From: Halochromatium glycolicum
GTDB taxonomy: Bacteria; Pseudomonadota; Gammaproteobacteria; Chromatiales; Chromatiaceae
Direction of reading: 5' to 3'
Length of the DNA stretch: 64,000 nt
Assembly: GCF_016584085.1 (NCBI RefSeq)
Contig: NZ_NRSJ01000026.1
Location: forward strand, 1 to 64,000
Shown: in pieces, positions 35,178 through 44,499 of the stretch
How positions within the stretch are numbered: the stretch's first letter is position 1
Layout of the letters: each line of letters opens with the position of its first letter
The notes under the pieces: generated by a model
Seen by the model: the letters and a program-made list of their open reading frames with translations, nothing else
Told to the model about the DNA's origin: nothing
Databases searched by the model: none
Made by a program: the position numbers and the translations under genes

Positions 35178-35351
35178 ATGGCTGAACAACAAGTCAATCG
35201 TCCGCGCAACCCCGAAGACGACTGGAAGATCTGGACCGTCTGCCATCCCGGTATCTGGCTGATGCCGATCCTGTTCGTCGTGCTGCTCATCGCACTGGCC
35301 GTCCATAACACCGTTCTCAACAGCCCGGCGTATAACTTCCTCGCTGGCTAG
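35178..35351 (+). CDS. pucA: Light-harvesting complex alpha subunit 2
   Basis: 57 residues of normal alpha type: NPEDDWKIWTVCHPGIWLMP, transmembrane helix with ALAVHNTVLN, short tail YNFLAG. ATG 35178 is preferred to ATG 35172 because the GAGG site then lies at normal spacing. It has no Ala/Pro tail, so the two alpha subunits differ mainly at their C-termini. The operon ends at an intrinsic terminator 45 bp downstream. Confidence 0.92.
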   Translation: MAEQQVNRPRNPEDDWKIWTVCHPGIWLMPILFVVLLIALAVHNTVLNSPAYNFLAG

Positions 35352-35396
35352 GAATTGAGTCATTCGGCCTCAGCGCTGCAGGCGCTGCCCTCTGTG

Positions 35397-35438
35397 ACCC
35401 GAGGTGCCGACTGATGCGGGCACCTCGGGGTCTTTTTT
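35397..35438 (+). terminator. Intrinsic terminator of the light-harvesting operon
   Basis: CCCGAGGTGC pairs with GCACCTCGGG across a short loop and is followed by GTCTTTTTT. Placed 45 bp after the second alpha gene, it marks the 3' end of the four-gene operon. Confidence 0.9.
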
Positions 35439-35471
35439 CGACCCGTACAAGCCGGCACAGGGGCCTTTCAT

Positions 35472-35505
35472 GCGCACCTGGTCCTCCCATGAGGATCAGG
35501 TGCGC
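35472..35505 (+). other. Strong 15-bp hairpin with 4-base loop
   Basis: GCGCACCTGGTCCTC and GAGGATCAGGTGCGC form a 15-bp stem (one G-T pair) with loop CCAT. It lies 34 bp after the terminator T-run and has no T-run of its own. Nothing in the surrounding 35439-35596 looks like a gene. It could be a second processing/decay-protecting structure or part of a small RNA. Confidence 0.6.
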
Positions 35506-35596
35506 GGGCTCGACTGGCTATTCTCCCAGGCCGACACCCGCTCAATGCCGGGGTATCACTCGGGGCGCGTGGTCAGGCGCATCCAGCTCTCACTGG

Positions 35597-35651
35597 CTAA
35601 CGCTCGTGGCATGGTGCCACCCCGGACGATGAATCCCGCGTGATTCACGGT
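35597..35651 (+). repeat. 55-bp dispersed repeat, copy 2
   Basis: Inverted match to 18439-18493 with conserved core CCCCGGACGATGA and end CGCGTGATTCACGGT. It abuts the 83-bp repeat at 35655, so the two families form a composite here. Confidence 0.7.
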
Positions 35652-35654
35652 ATA

Positions 35655-35737
35655 GTCACTCGCCCTGGTTTCCGGACAAGCTGAGCCCATCGGTGCTGAC
35701 TGTTCCGGCGCTTTCTGTCCGCCGATCAGGCGGAATG
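35655..35737 (+). repeat. 83-bp dispersed repeat, copy 2
   Basis: Same orientation as 31904-31986. Its last 12 bases overlap the stop codon and final residues (HSA) of the response regulator gene at 35726-36391, so the repeat defines that protein's C-terminal end. Confidence 0.85.
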
Positions 35738-36391
35738 ACTAATGCGATCCTCGATGGACGTGCGGGTAAGCGTCAGGTCTGCAAGATTTCGCGCCCGCAT
35801 CTTCTTCATGACGCTGGCGCGATGAAACTCAGCAGTCCGGACGCTGATGCCGAGCTGCTCGGCGACCATCTGATTGGTGTTGCCAGCCGTAATCCCCTCA
35901 AAGACCTCCCGTTCGCGGGGTGTCAATCTCGCGTAACGCTCCAGCAGCACCTCCTGCTCGCGATCGCGCCGGCGATCGCGCCCGCTACCCGGCTCAGCTA
36001 GGCTAGCCCTAGCGTCGGCATCACTGAGTGTGCGTTGCACGAGCTCGAGCACCGCTTGGGGGTTCAATGGCTTGCTGAGGAAATCGATGGCGCCGAGCTT
36101 CATCGCCCGCACCGCCATCGGGATGTCTCCATAAGCGGTGATCATGATGGTTGGGATGCGGATGCCCGACTCCTGCAAACGCTCGAGCAGGATCAACCCG
36201 CTGATGCCCGGCAAACGCACATCGACGAGCAGACAGGCTGGACCACCCTGTTGCAGCCCCCCCGAATTGAGGAAATCCGTCGCGTTACTGAACGCCCTGG
36301 CTCGTATGGAGACGGATTCAAGCAACATGCAGAGCGCATCCCGCAACGCGGGATCATCATCAACGATATAGGCGACAGGTTCAGAGTTCAT
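35726..36391 (-). CDS. FixJ/LuxR-type response regulator
   Basis: 221 residues from ATG 36391 (MNSEPVAYIVDDDPAL). Receiver domain with acidic pocket DDD, phosphoacceptor Asp in LLVDVRLPGISG and the Lys in DFLSKPLNP; then a linker rich in Arg/Asp; then a LuxR-type HTH (LTPREREVFEGITAGNTNQMVAEQLGISVRTAEFHRASVMKKM). It resembles FixJ/TtrR-type two-component regulators. The hybrid kinase ends 124 bp upstream in the same direction, so it is a probable partner. Its last residues fall in a dispersed repeat. Confidence 0.9.
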   Translation of the reverse strand: MNSEPVAYIVDDDPALRDALCMLLESVSIRARAFSNATDFLNSGGLQQGGPACLLVDVRLPGISGLILLERLQESGIRIPTIMITAYGDIPMAVRAMKLGAIDFLSKPLNPQAVLELVQRTLSDADARASLAEPGSGRDRRRDREQEVLLERYARLTPREREVFEGITAGNTNQMVAEQLGISVRTAEFHRASVMKKMRARNLADLTLTRTSIEDRISHSA

Positions 36392-36514
36392 CTCGATCAC
36401 TGTATCGCCGACGACCCGAGGTCGCGGCTTCAAAGGATATCTGCAATCAGTGGTCTATCAGGGGGTCAGTTTGTCGGTCATCACAACCGGAACGTCGCAG
36501 TCGAGACCGGTCGT

Positions 36515-38644
36515 TTAGTCGCGCTCGGACCCCAACCGTTCCACGCCGAAGTTGGCTGCGGCCTCGGGCTCAGCCTGACCCAGCGCTCGCCGCAGATGCT
36601 CGACGAGCCTGCTCGCGCGCTGAACCTGCACCTCGATGCGCTCGAGCGCATCCTGGACCGGCGCGCTCTCGGCGTTTGACTGTTTGACTAGCGTCTTCGT
36701 CGCGGCAGCGATACAGCCTGCCGAGCTCAAAGGCTGGGCGAGATCGTGCAGCAGCGACCCGATGAGCGAGGGCTTCGCTCGATCGTCGGTTGCAGACGCA
36801 CCAGGCTGCGTGCCGGCCGAGCCAGCAGCCAGGGGCGGCTGGTTGCTCGGTGTAGCGCGCTTAGCACTGGGTAGCAGGCCAAACCGCTGGCCGGATGACG
36901 GGGCCAAGACCTTGTCGATGACCTCCAACGGCACTGGCTTGACCAGATGCTGCTCAAAGCCGGTCTCCGTCGAGATCTGCCGCACCGCCGCCTCGCCAAG
37001 CCCCGTCATCGCGATCAGCCGAATCCGGTCCCACTCCGGTCGGGCCCGGATACGACGCGCCACCTCATGGCCATCGATCTCTGGCATCCCGATGTCCAGG
37101 ATCACCAGCTCAGCAGGGTCCTCTTCGAGGGCAGCGAGGGCTGATTGTCCGTCGTAGGCGACGCAGGCATCGGCACCCTTGAGCTGCAAGAGGCTCGCCA
37201 GACTGTCCGCCGCATCCCGGTTATCGTCGACGACCAGGATGCGGCGCGGCTTGACGGCAAGCGCGTCCTCGCCGGTCAGTCCCCGCCATTCAGAGGGATC
37301 ATGCCTCTCACCCTGCTCAAGCGGCAGGGGCAGAAAGACCCGAATCTCGCTGCCTTGATCCGGGCCTGCACTGAATGCCTCGACGCGGCCACCATGCAGT
37401 TCAACGAGCTTCTGCACCAGCGTCAAGCCAATCCCGAGCCCGCCCTGCTGATGGCCTGACGAGGCATCACCTTGGGCAAACATCTCGAAGACATTAGGCA
37501 GGATATCGGCTGGGATGCCTGCCCCGCTATCTTGCACCGATACCTTGACCATCCCATCCGGCTGGATCTGGGCAACGATGCGTATCTCCTGATCCGCCTT
37601 AGTGTACTTGATCGCGTTGTTGAGGAGATTACTGAAGATTTGAGCCAGCCGGGTCGGATCGCCATCGATCCAGAGGCCCGTGGCCGGAAGCTCTATCCTT
37701 AGCTGCTGCCCGCCTGTCTGCAAGAGCGGGCGAACAACCTCCACTGCGTTCTCGATCACGGCAGCCAGTGCAACGCGCTCGGGGCGCAGCTCGATCTTGC
37801 CGTGAGTAATCCGGGAGACCTCCATCAGATCATCCACCAGCCGCGCCAGGTGGCCGAACTGACGATCCATCATCTCGCGCGCCGAGACCCCGACGGCGGT
37901 CCCGCTATCCAGCAAGCGCAGGATCTCGAGCGCATTACGAATCGGGGCAAGCGGATTGCGCAATTCATGCGCCAAGGTCGCGAGGAAGGCATCCTTGCGC
38001 CGATCGCTTTCGCGTAGCTCCTGCGCCAACTGCGCAGCCTGCTCGCGCGCGACCAGCGCCTGCGACATCAGTTCGAGGGCCTCGGCCCGCGAGGCCGAGA
38101 GGGCTTCCTTATGCTCACGTAGCTCGGCAACCAATGCCTGATCCGCCTCGAGCCGGGTCAGGTCCGTTCCAACCAGACAAACCACCGCCTCGCCGGTGCG
38201 TGGCAGACGGCTCGCCCAGAGATGCATCGGCACGGCGGCCCCGCTGGACGAAACGAACACGACGCGGTCATCCGCAGTGCCAGCCTGGGAGGCATCGAGC
38301 AATCGTTGCAGCCGGTCCGCATCTGCCGGCGCAACGAACTCTTCAATCGAGCGCCCAAGCAGGCTGCTGCGGCAGCGCTGAAGCAGCCTGGCAACACGGT
38401 CGTTTGCATAGAGCAAGAGACCCTCGGCGGAGACCGCAAGCCCGGCCTCGTTCATCGTCTCGACCATGAGCCGATGCAGGTTTTCGGTTTCTGTCAGCGA
38501 GAAGACGCGGTCACCCTTGCTGCCGCTGACGATGACAGCATCGACCTCACCCTCGCGAATCGCGCACAGGGCCTCTTGGGCCTCTTTGAGGCGCGCACGC
38601 AGCTCCCGGTTCTCGCTTAGTAGATCGTCGTACACTTGCGGCAA
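36515..38644 (-). CDS. PAS hybrid sensor histidine kinase with receiver and second H-box
   Basis: 709 residues. Order: N-terminal coiled-coil (LLSENRELRARLKEAQEAL), PAS domain around 65-180 (ETMNEAGLAVSAEGLLLYAND), coiled coil, HisKA with H-box FLATLAHELRNPLAPI, HATPase_c (NLLNNAIKYT, DSGAGIP, GLGIGLTLVQKLVELHGG), receiver RRILVVDDNRDAADSL with Asp in VILDIGMPEIDGHE. About 60 residues beyond it is a second H-box-like segment LLHDLAQPLSSAG with His633, possibly a phosphotransfer domain. The start may be TTG 38644 or GTG 38635. It is cytoplasmic, with no transmembrane segment. Likely signals to the adjacent FixJ-type regulator; kaiB upstream suggests a Kai-linked or stress input. Confidence 0.88.
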   Translation of the reverse strand: MPQVYDDLLSENRELRARLKEAQEALCAIREGEVDAVIVSGSKGDRVFSLTETENLHRLMVETMNEAGLAVSAEGLLLYANDRVARLLQRCRSSLLGRSIEEFVAPADADRLQRLLDASQAGTADDRVVFVSSSGAAVPMHLWASRLPRTGEAVVCLVGTDLTRLEADQALVAELREHKEALSASRAEALELMSQALVAREQAAQLAQELRESDRRKDAFLATLAHELRNPLAPIRNALEILRLLDSGTAVGVSAREMMDRQFGHLARLVDDLMEVSRITHGKIELRPERVALAAVIENAVEVVRPLLQTGGQQLRIELPATGLWIDGDPTRLAQIFSNLLNNAIKYTKADQEIRIVAQIQPDGMVKVSVQDSGAGIPADILPNVFEMFAQGDASSGHQQGGLGIGLTLVQKLVELHGGRVEAFSAGPDQGSEIRVFLPLPLEQGERHDPSEWRGLTGEDALAVKPRRILVVDDNRDAADSLASLLQLKGADACVAYDGQSALAALEEDPAELVILDIGMPEIDGHEVARRIRARPEWDRIRLIAMTGLGEAAVRQISTETGFEQHLVKPVPLEVIDKVLAPSSGQRFGLLPSAKRATPSNQPPLAAGSAGTQPGASATDDRAKPSLIGSLLHDLAQPLSSAGCIAAATKTLVKQSNAESAPVQDALERIEVQVQRASRLVEHLRRALGQAEPEAAANFGVERLGSERD

Positions 38645-38884
38645 GGGTTTTCGAGGTCAGTCTAACGGTTACCGGTGCGCCCCACCCGCGAATGAGACGC
38701 TCGCAGCCACTGTTTCGCTGTAAGCAGCCCGAATCGGACGACTGCCATCACGCTCAGGACAGGCCGCCACCCGAGCGATGAATCCCGCGAGCGTCGCAGT
38801 GACCTGCAAGAGCTGCCGATTTCGATGGCGCCGGCACGCAGTCTGTCAGGGCCTCCAATGCCACAGGCGCCGCATCGCGGACAG

Positions 38885-39301
38885 CTAGGTCGGACGGTGC
38901 AGTGACCAGCCGTCTTCCTCCCTCGCGCGCAGATCGAGCCCAACCAATACCCGGTGCTCATCGGTCATATCCCCGATCAGCCGTCTCAGGGGCAGCGGCA
39001 GGCGCTTGATCAGTGTCGGAGCCGCGATGATCTGATCGCTCTTGGCCAGCGACGGATACTCGTAGATGTCCACGATCTCCAGCGAATACTGGCCACGGAG
39101 ATGCCTCTCACAGAATTCCTTGATCGACTGAATCGCGACAATTGAGCGCGGCGTCAAGCTCGCAACATAGAGTGTCAGCAGGTAGCCTGAGGCATTGGAT
39201 TGCTCAGTCACCCCGTCATCAGCCGATAGGCTGCTCTCGGTCGAGCTCAGCCCAAGAGGGTCGGCGTCAGCCTCTGACAGCGGCTTCCGGGTTCTGTTCA
39301 T
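38885..39301 (-). CDS. kaiB: KaiB-like protein 1
   Basis: 138 residues. A non-conserved 38-residue N-terminal extension precedes the thioredoxin-like KaiB domain: LLTLYVASLTPRSIVAIQSI, CERHLRGQYSLEIVDIYEYP, DQIIAAPTLIKRLPLP and RRLIGDM. GAGGAG lies before the ATG. KaiB binds phosphorylated KaiC in cyanobacterial clocks; in non-cyanobacteria KaiB/KaiC pairs are tied to stress adaptation. No kaiC occurs in the window. The gene lies upstream of the hybrid kinase in the same direction (240-bp gap) with an FixJ-like regulator after it, a set that resembles a Kai output pathway. Confidence 0.9.
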   Translation of the reverse strand: MNRTRKPLSEADADPLGLSSTESSLSADDGVTEQSNASGYLLTLYVASLTPRSIVAIQSIKEFCERHLRGQYSLEIVDIYEYPSLAKSDQIIAAPTLIKRLPLPLRRLIGDMTDEHRVLVGLDLRAREEDGWSLHRPT

Positions 39302-39565
39302 GGCAGTCTCCTCGGCGGTGCTCTGTCACTGAGGCTCAAAGAGGAAAGGCCGGGGCCGATGTGCGTCGGGTCTGCTCACCCGCAAGACCGGCCGGACGAC
39401 GAGACGGCGGATCGGGGGCAACGATCGCATTATGCAAGGCGCAGGACAAGCCATCGATGCCTGTTCAAGGACAGGATGCTGCGTCGTCGAACCGCGAGAG
39501 CGTCGTCCAAGCTCGGGTCGCACTGCGGGTCAGAAGCCGGCGGACCGGAGTCGGAAGGGCCGCGA

Positions 39566-40606
39566 TCAGGGGCTCGGGTTCGGCTGGCGCCTGTGAACGA
39601 GCTCGATCTCCTCGATCACCTCGTCGCCCAGGGTCAACTCGGTACTGGCGAGGTTGCTGTCGAGCTGTTCCAGGGTCGTCGCACCGATGATATTCGATGT
39701 GACAAACGGGCGGCTGGTCACGAACGCGATCGCCATCTGCGCCGGGTCCAGGCCATGGCGCCGTGCAATCAGACAGTAATCGGCCGTTGCCCGCACCGCC
39801 TCCTCGTTCGAATAACGATCGAAGCGGGCGAACAAGGTCAGGCGGGCACCGGCCGGCAGCTGACCCTCGAGATACTTGCCGCTGAGCATGCCGAACGCGA
39901 GCGGCGAGTACGCGAGTAGGCCGCACTGCTCGCGGATCGCCACCTCGGCCAGGCCGATCTCGAAGCTGCGGTTGAGCAGATTGTACGGGTTCTGGATACT
40001 GACCATCCGCGCAAGGCCGTGGGTCTCGGCGAGCGACAGCATCCGCATCGTCCCCCACGGGGTCTCGTTCGAGAGGCCGACATGACGGATCTTGCCGGCC
40101 TTCACCAGCTCATCGAGCACCTGCAAGGTCTCGAGCAGCGGCACGCTGTCATCCTGCTCTGACGGGCTATAGCCGAGCTTGCCGAAGAAGTTGGTCTCGC
40201 GATCCGGCCAATGCAGCTGGTAGAGGTCGATATAATCGGTCTGCAAGCGCTTGAGGCTGGCGTCCAGTGCGGCCTCGATGTTGGGCCGATCCAGCCGCCG
40301 CCCCGGCATCCGCAGATAGTCGACCCAGTCGCCGGGGCCGGCGACCTTGCTGGCGATGACGAGGCGCTCACGGCCGCCGCGCCGGGCAAGCCAGTTGCCC
40401 ACGTATTGTTCGGTCAGGCCCTGGGTCTCGGCCCGTGGCGGCACCGGATACAGCTCGGCGGTATCGATGAAATTGATCCCGGCGTCCACGGCCCGGTCGA
40501 GCTGCGCGAACGCGTCGGACTCGGTGTTTTGCTCGCCGAAGGTCATGGTGCCAAGGCAGAGCTCGCTGACTCGAAGGTCGGTCTTTCCCAGAGGGCGCTG
40601 GTTCAT
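39566..40606 (-). CDS. Aldo/keto reductase, Tas-like
   Basis: 346 residues. (beta/alpha)8 NADPH-dependent reductase with catalytic residues visible: FIDTAELYP (Asp, Tyr), VIASKVAG (Lys) and LHWPDRE (His). N-terminus RPLGKTDLRVSELCLGTMTFGEQN is typical of the Tas subgroup (AKR11-like). Reduces carbonyl compounds, in vivo substrate unknown. C-terminal EIELVHRRQPNPSP is normal. Divergent from the 40760 gene across 153 bp. Confidence 0.9.
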   Translation of the reverse strand: MNQRPLGKTDLRVSELCLGTMTFGEQNTESDAFAQLDRAVDAGINFIDTAELYPVPPRAETQGLTEQYVGNWLARRGGRERLVIASKVAGPGDWVDYLRMPGRRLDRPNIEAALDASLKRLQTDYIDLYQLHWPDRETNFFGKLGYSPSEQDDSVPLLETLQVLDELVKAGKIRHVGLSNETPWGTMRMLSLAETHGLARMVSIQNPYNLLNRSFEIGLAEVAIREQCGLLAYSPLAFGMLSGKYLEGQLPAGARLTLFARFDRYSNEEAVRATADYCLIARRHGLDPAQMAIAFVTSRPFVTSNIIGATTLEQLDSNLASTELTLGDEVIEEIELVHRRQPNPSP

Positions 40607-40759
40607 AATGGCTCCTGCAAGATTGGTGGCGGGACCGATTGATTGAGGTCTCAGGACCTCAACTCTACCTAAAACTGTTTAGCTACGATGTGAAGGACCT
40701 TGGCCGCCCCGCTGCGCGGGACCGCCTGCCGCGACCATTCAGCCCCGAACGCATCCATC

Positions 40760-41425
40760 ATGACACTCGATCCCGCCCTTTTCACGCCGGCCGCGACCTG
40801 GATCGCTGCGATTCTCTACGCCGCCTGCCTGCTGCTCGCGCTCCGGCTTGCGCCATGGCGGGGCTTGCTGCAGGCCAGGCTGACCCATGTCTTCTTTGGG
40901 GCGACGGTGGTCTTGCTGTTGCTGTGGCAGATGGAGACACAGGTCCAGCCTGGATTGTCGTATCACCTGCTCGGTCTCACGGCGGCCACGCTGATCTTCG
41001 GCTGGTCCTTTGCAGTCATTGCCGCCTCGCTGGCACTGTTCGGGGTCTACCTGAATGCCGGCAACCCCTGGGAGGGCTTCGCGCTGAACGCCCTGGTCTC
41101 AGGCGTGCTGCCGATCACGCTGACTCAGGTCCTATTGATCCTGATCCGCTGGTATCTGCCCAAGCAATTCTTTGTCTATGTGCTGGTCAACGGCTTCCTC
41201 ACAGCCGGATTGGTCGGCGTCGCAATGGGCTATATGGCCGCCTGGCTGCTGGTCGGCTCCGGCGCCTACACGATGTCCGAGCTGAGTCAGACGGTGCTGC
41301 CGCTGTTCCCATTGCTGTTCCTGCCGGAGGCGATGCTGAACGGCTGGATCATGGTGATCCTGGTTGCCTTCCGGCCCCATTGGGTGTACTCGTTCTCAGA
41401 CGTGGAATACATCAACGGCAAGTAG
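40760..41425 (+). CDS. Predicted membrane protein, ECF-transporter permease-like
   Basis: 221 residues from ATG 40760 with six or so hydrophobic helices (WIAAILYAACLLLAL, HVFFGATVVLLLLW, FAVIAASLALFGVYL, ITLTQVLLILIRW, AMGYMAAWLLVG and FPLLFLPEAMLNGWIMVI). FLPEAMLNGW resembles the CbiM-like signature near the C-terminus. It matches COG3235-type membrane proteins, some annotated as energy-coupling factor permeases. No ATPase or EcfT partner lies next to it. djlA follows 8 bp after the stop. Confidence 0.7.
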   Translation: MTLDPALFTPAATWIAAILYAACLLLALRLAPWRGLLQARLTHVFFGATVVLLLLWQMETQVQPGLSYHLLGLTAATLIFGWSFAVIAASLALFGVYLNAGNPWEGFALNALVSGVLPITLTQVLLILIRWYLPKQFFVYVLVNGFLTAGLVGVAMGYMAAWLLVGSGAYTMSELSQTVLPLFPLLFLPEAMLNGWIMVILVAFRPHWVYSFSDVEYINGK

Positions 41426-41433
41426 TAGGAGCC

Positions 41434-42288
41434 ATGTCCATGAAGTGGATTGGCAAGGTCGTCGGCGGTTTCCTCGGGCTCGCCGCCGGCGGGCCGTTCG
41501 GGGCGATGTTGGGCACCGCACTCGGCCATGGTGTCGATCGCGGTATCGAAAGGCTGCAGCGCAACGCCCAGCTGCCACCAGGCGACCGCCAACGCATCCA
41601 GAGCGCATTCTTCACAGCGACCTTCGCGACCATGGGCCATCTGTCGAAGGCCGATGGCCGGGTCTCGGAGGCCGAGATCGCGCTCGCCGAGAACATCATG
41701 ACGCAGTTGCGGCTATCGCCGGAGATGCGCAGCGCCGCGATCAAGCTCTTTCAGCAGGGCAAGGAGCCGGACTTCGACCTGAACGCCGTCGTCGAGACCT
41801 TCCGCCGCGAGTGCCGCGGGCAGCGCGCGCTGATCCAGATGTTCCTCGAGGTCCAACTCCAGGCCGCCTATGTGGACGGCGAGCCCAACCCCGGCCAACG
41901 GCGGGTCCTGAACCAGATCCGCAGCGGCCTGCGCATCCCCGAGATCCTGTTCCGGCAACTCGAGACCCTAGTGCGGCTGCAGCGCCAGTTCGGCGCCAGT
42001 GCCGGAGCCGGAGCCGGCGCTCAGGGGGCCCGGGGCGGCGCAGGCGGCGGCTGGCGTCAGGCCCCATCTCGCGGCCCCAGCCTCAAGGAGGCCTATGCGC
42101 TGCTCGGCGTGTCACCGAAGGACTCAGACGCGACCGTCAAGCGCGCTTACCGCCGGCTGCTGAGCGAGCACCACCCGGACAAGCTCGTCTCCAAGGGGCT
42201 GCCCGAGGAGATGATGAAGATGGCGGCGCAGAAGACCCACGAGATCCGCCGCGCCTATGAGATGATCCAGGAAGCCCGTGCGACCTGA
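41434..42288 (+). CDS. djlA: Co-chaperone DjlA
   Basis: 284 residues. N-terminal Gly-rich membrane anchor (WIGKVVGGFLGLAAGGPFGA), central TerB-like helical domain (FATMGHLSKADGRVSEAEI), a Gly/Ala-rich linker and a C-terminal J domain AYALLGVSPKDSD...SEHHPDKL with the HPD motif that activates DnaK ATPase. Type III membrane DnaJ protein. ATG 41434 is preceded by GTAGGAG; the frame is open far upstream but that part overlaps the gene at 40760. It probably forms an operon with the upstream membrane gene. Confidence 0.93.
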   Translation: MSMKWIGKVVGGFLGLAAGGPFGAMLGTALGHGVDRGIERLQRNAQLPPGDRQRIQSAFFTATFATMGHLSKADGRVSEAEIALAENIMTQLRLSPEMRSAAIKLFQQGKEPDFDLNAVVETFRRECRGQRALIQMFLEVQLQAAYVDGEPNPGQRRVLNQIRSGLRIPEILFRQLETLVRLQRQFGASAGAGAGAQGARGGAGGGWRQAPSRGPSLKEAYALLGVSPKDSDATVKRAYRRLLSEHHPDKLVSKGLPEEMMKMAAQKTHEIRRAYEMIQEARAT

Positions 42289-42346
42289 CGAGCCCGTACC
42301 ACCCAAGCCCCCGGCGCTGCACCTGCGTAGGCCTTGGCAGGCTTAG

Positions 42347-43375
<1,029 letters not shown>

Positions 43376-43377
43376 CC

Positions 43378-44226
43378 TCAATCCAGCCTCTGCCCGGTCA
43401 GCATCCGATAGACCTCGAACCCCGCCTCGCGCTCGCGGCAGCGCAGGATCGCGGCCCGCCCCGGCGTACTCGGGTCCGGTTGGACCTTGACCCCAGCCTC
43501 CTCGGCCGCCTGCAGGTTCTCATCGCGGAGATCGGCCTCGCCGAAGACCGATATCACATAGCCGCCCGGGATCGATGGCGGGGGGCTGAACGCCTCGCCA
43601 TCGACCAGCGCGACCCAGGCCGGTATGAAATCGGGACCGTAGAGATCGAAGAAGCCATTGGAGCCACGCAGGTGGGCCTCGATCGGCTTGCCGCCGATCA
43701 GCTCGATATTGCAGATGCCGGTGTAGCCGGAAAGGTTGCGCCGCACCCAATCGCTGATCCAGGCCTCAGCGCCCGGAAGATCGGCCCCAATCTCCCAGTA
43801 GAGCGGGCGCGAGGCATCCTTCTGATCCGAGCCGCGCGTATGTGCGAACCAGCGCGGCTCGCCGTCCTGCACCAGGCAGTCGCTGCTGCTGTGGGTCCCG
43901 CTCAGCCGCTCGGACCAATAGCTTCCGGGCTCCATCGGCACCTGGTCGGCGCGCACCGTCCGCGCGCTCAGGCCCATGCCGGCCAGGTTGGTAATGGGCT
44001 TCAAAAAGACCTCGGCATCCTCGGCGATACCGAGGTCGATCGGCGCGACACCGCAAGGCGCAGCCGTCACCCCGGCATCGAGCGCGAGACGCAGCTTGTC
44101 GTAGATGTGCCGATGCGCCGGATTCAGCCGCCAGGCGGCCGCATCACTGACGGGGAGCTCCGTGCGTGGCTCGGGCTTGAACAGGTGCTTGCGCTCGGGC
44201 AGGACGCCAATAAAGGGCATAAACAC
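43378..44226 (-). CDS. Orphan protein, possibly ATP-grasp-like
   Basis: 282 residues, no signal peptide. Segments VFLKPITNLAGMG (possible nucleotide-binding Lys), a GTHSSSDCLVQDG strand pair and YTGICNIELIGGKPIEAHLR (possible metal-binding Glu/Asn-type end, but ending HLR rather than NPR) suggest a diverged ATP-grasp fold. No family recognised with confidence. A 164-bp repeat sits 12 bp upstream of its start codon, so the promoter may lie within or beyond the repeat. hemF is convergent downstream. Confidence 0.6.
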   Translation of the reverse strand: MFMPFIGVLPERKHLFKPEPRTELPVSDAAAWRLNPAHRHIYDKLRLALDAGVTAAPCGVAPIDLGIAEDAEVFLKPITNLAGMGLSARTVRADQVPMEPGSYWSERLSGTHSSSDCLVQDGEPRWFAHTRGSDQKDASRPLYWEIGADLPGAEAWISDWVRRNLSGYTGICNIELIGGKPIEAHLRGSNGFFDLYGPDFIPAWVALVDGEAFSPPPSIPGGYVISVFGEADLRDENLQAAEEAGVKVQPDPSTPGRAAILRCREREAGFEVYRMLTGQRLD

Positions 44227-44237
44227 TCCTCAGGGTC

Positions 44238-44401
44238 TAAGGCGATTTCTGTCAAAGCTCATACCGCCTTGCTGGTCTTTTCGCTCGCCTTCTTCGTCGC
44301 GCCGCCGGTCACATAGCCCGGCTATGCTCCCGGCGACGTTCCTCGAAGGCAAACGAAAATCCTGCGCCATTCGGTACGAGCTTTTCCGGCAATCGCCTAA
44401 G
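44238..44401 (+). repeat. 164-bp MITE-like hairpin element, copy 3
   Basis: Nearly identical to copy 2. It lies directly upstream of the 43378 gene, so it may carry or disrupt that gene's promoter. Confidence 0.9.
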
Positions 44402-44499
44402 CGAGGCAACGGCTGCGAGCGATTCATCCTCCAACACGACAGGCCGCCTGACGATTAGGGGACCTCGCTGTTGCAGAGATCTTGCACCTGCGCGACAAA

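Noticed and set aside
34446..35351. Light-harvesting genes considered as puf (LH1) genes
   Set aside because: No reaction-centre pufL/pufM genes follow; a terminator closes the four-gene operon, so peripheral antenna genes are more likely.
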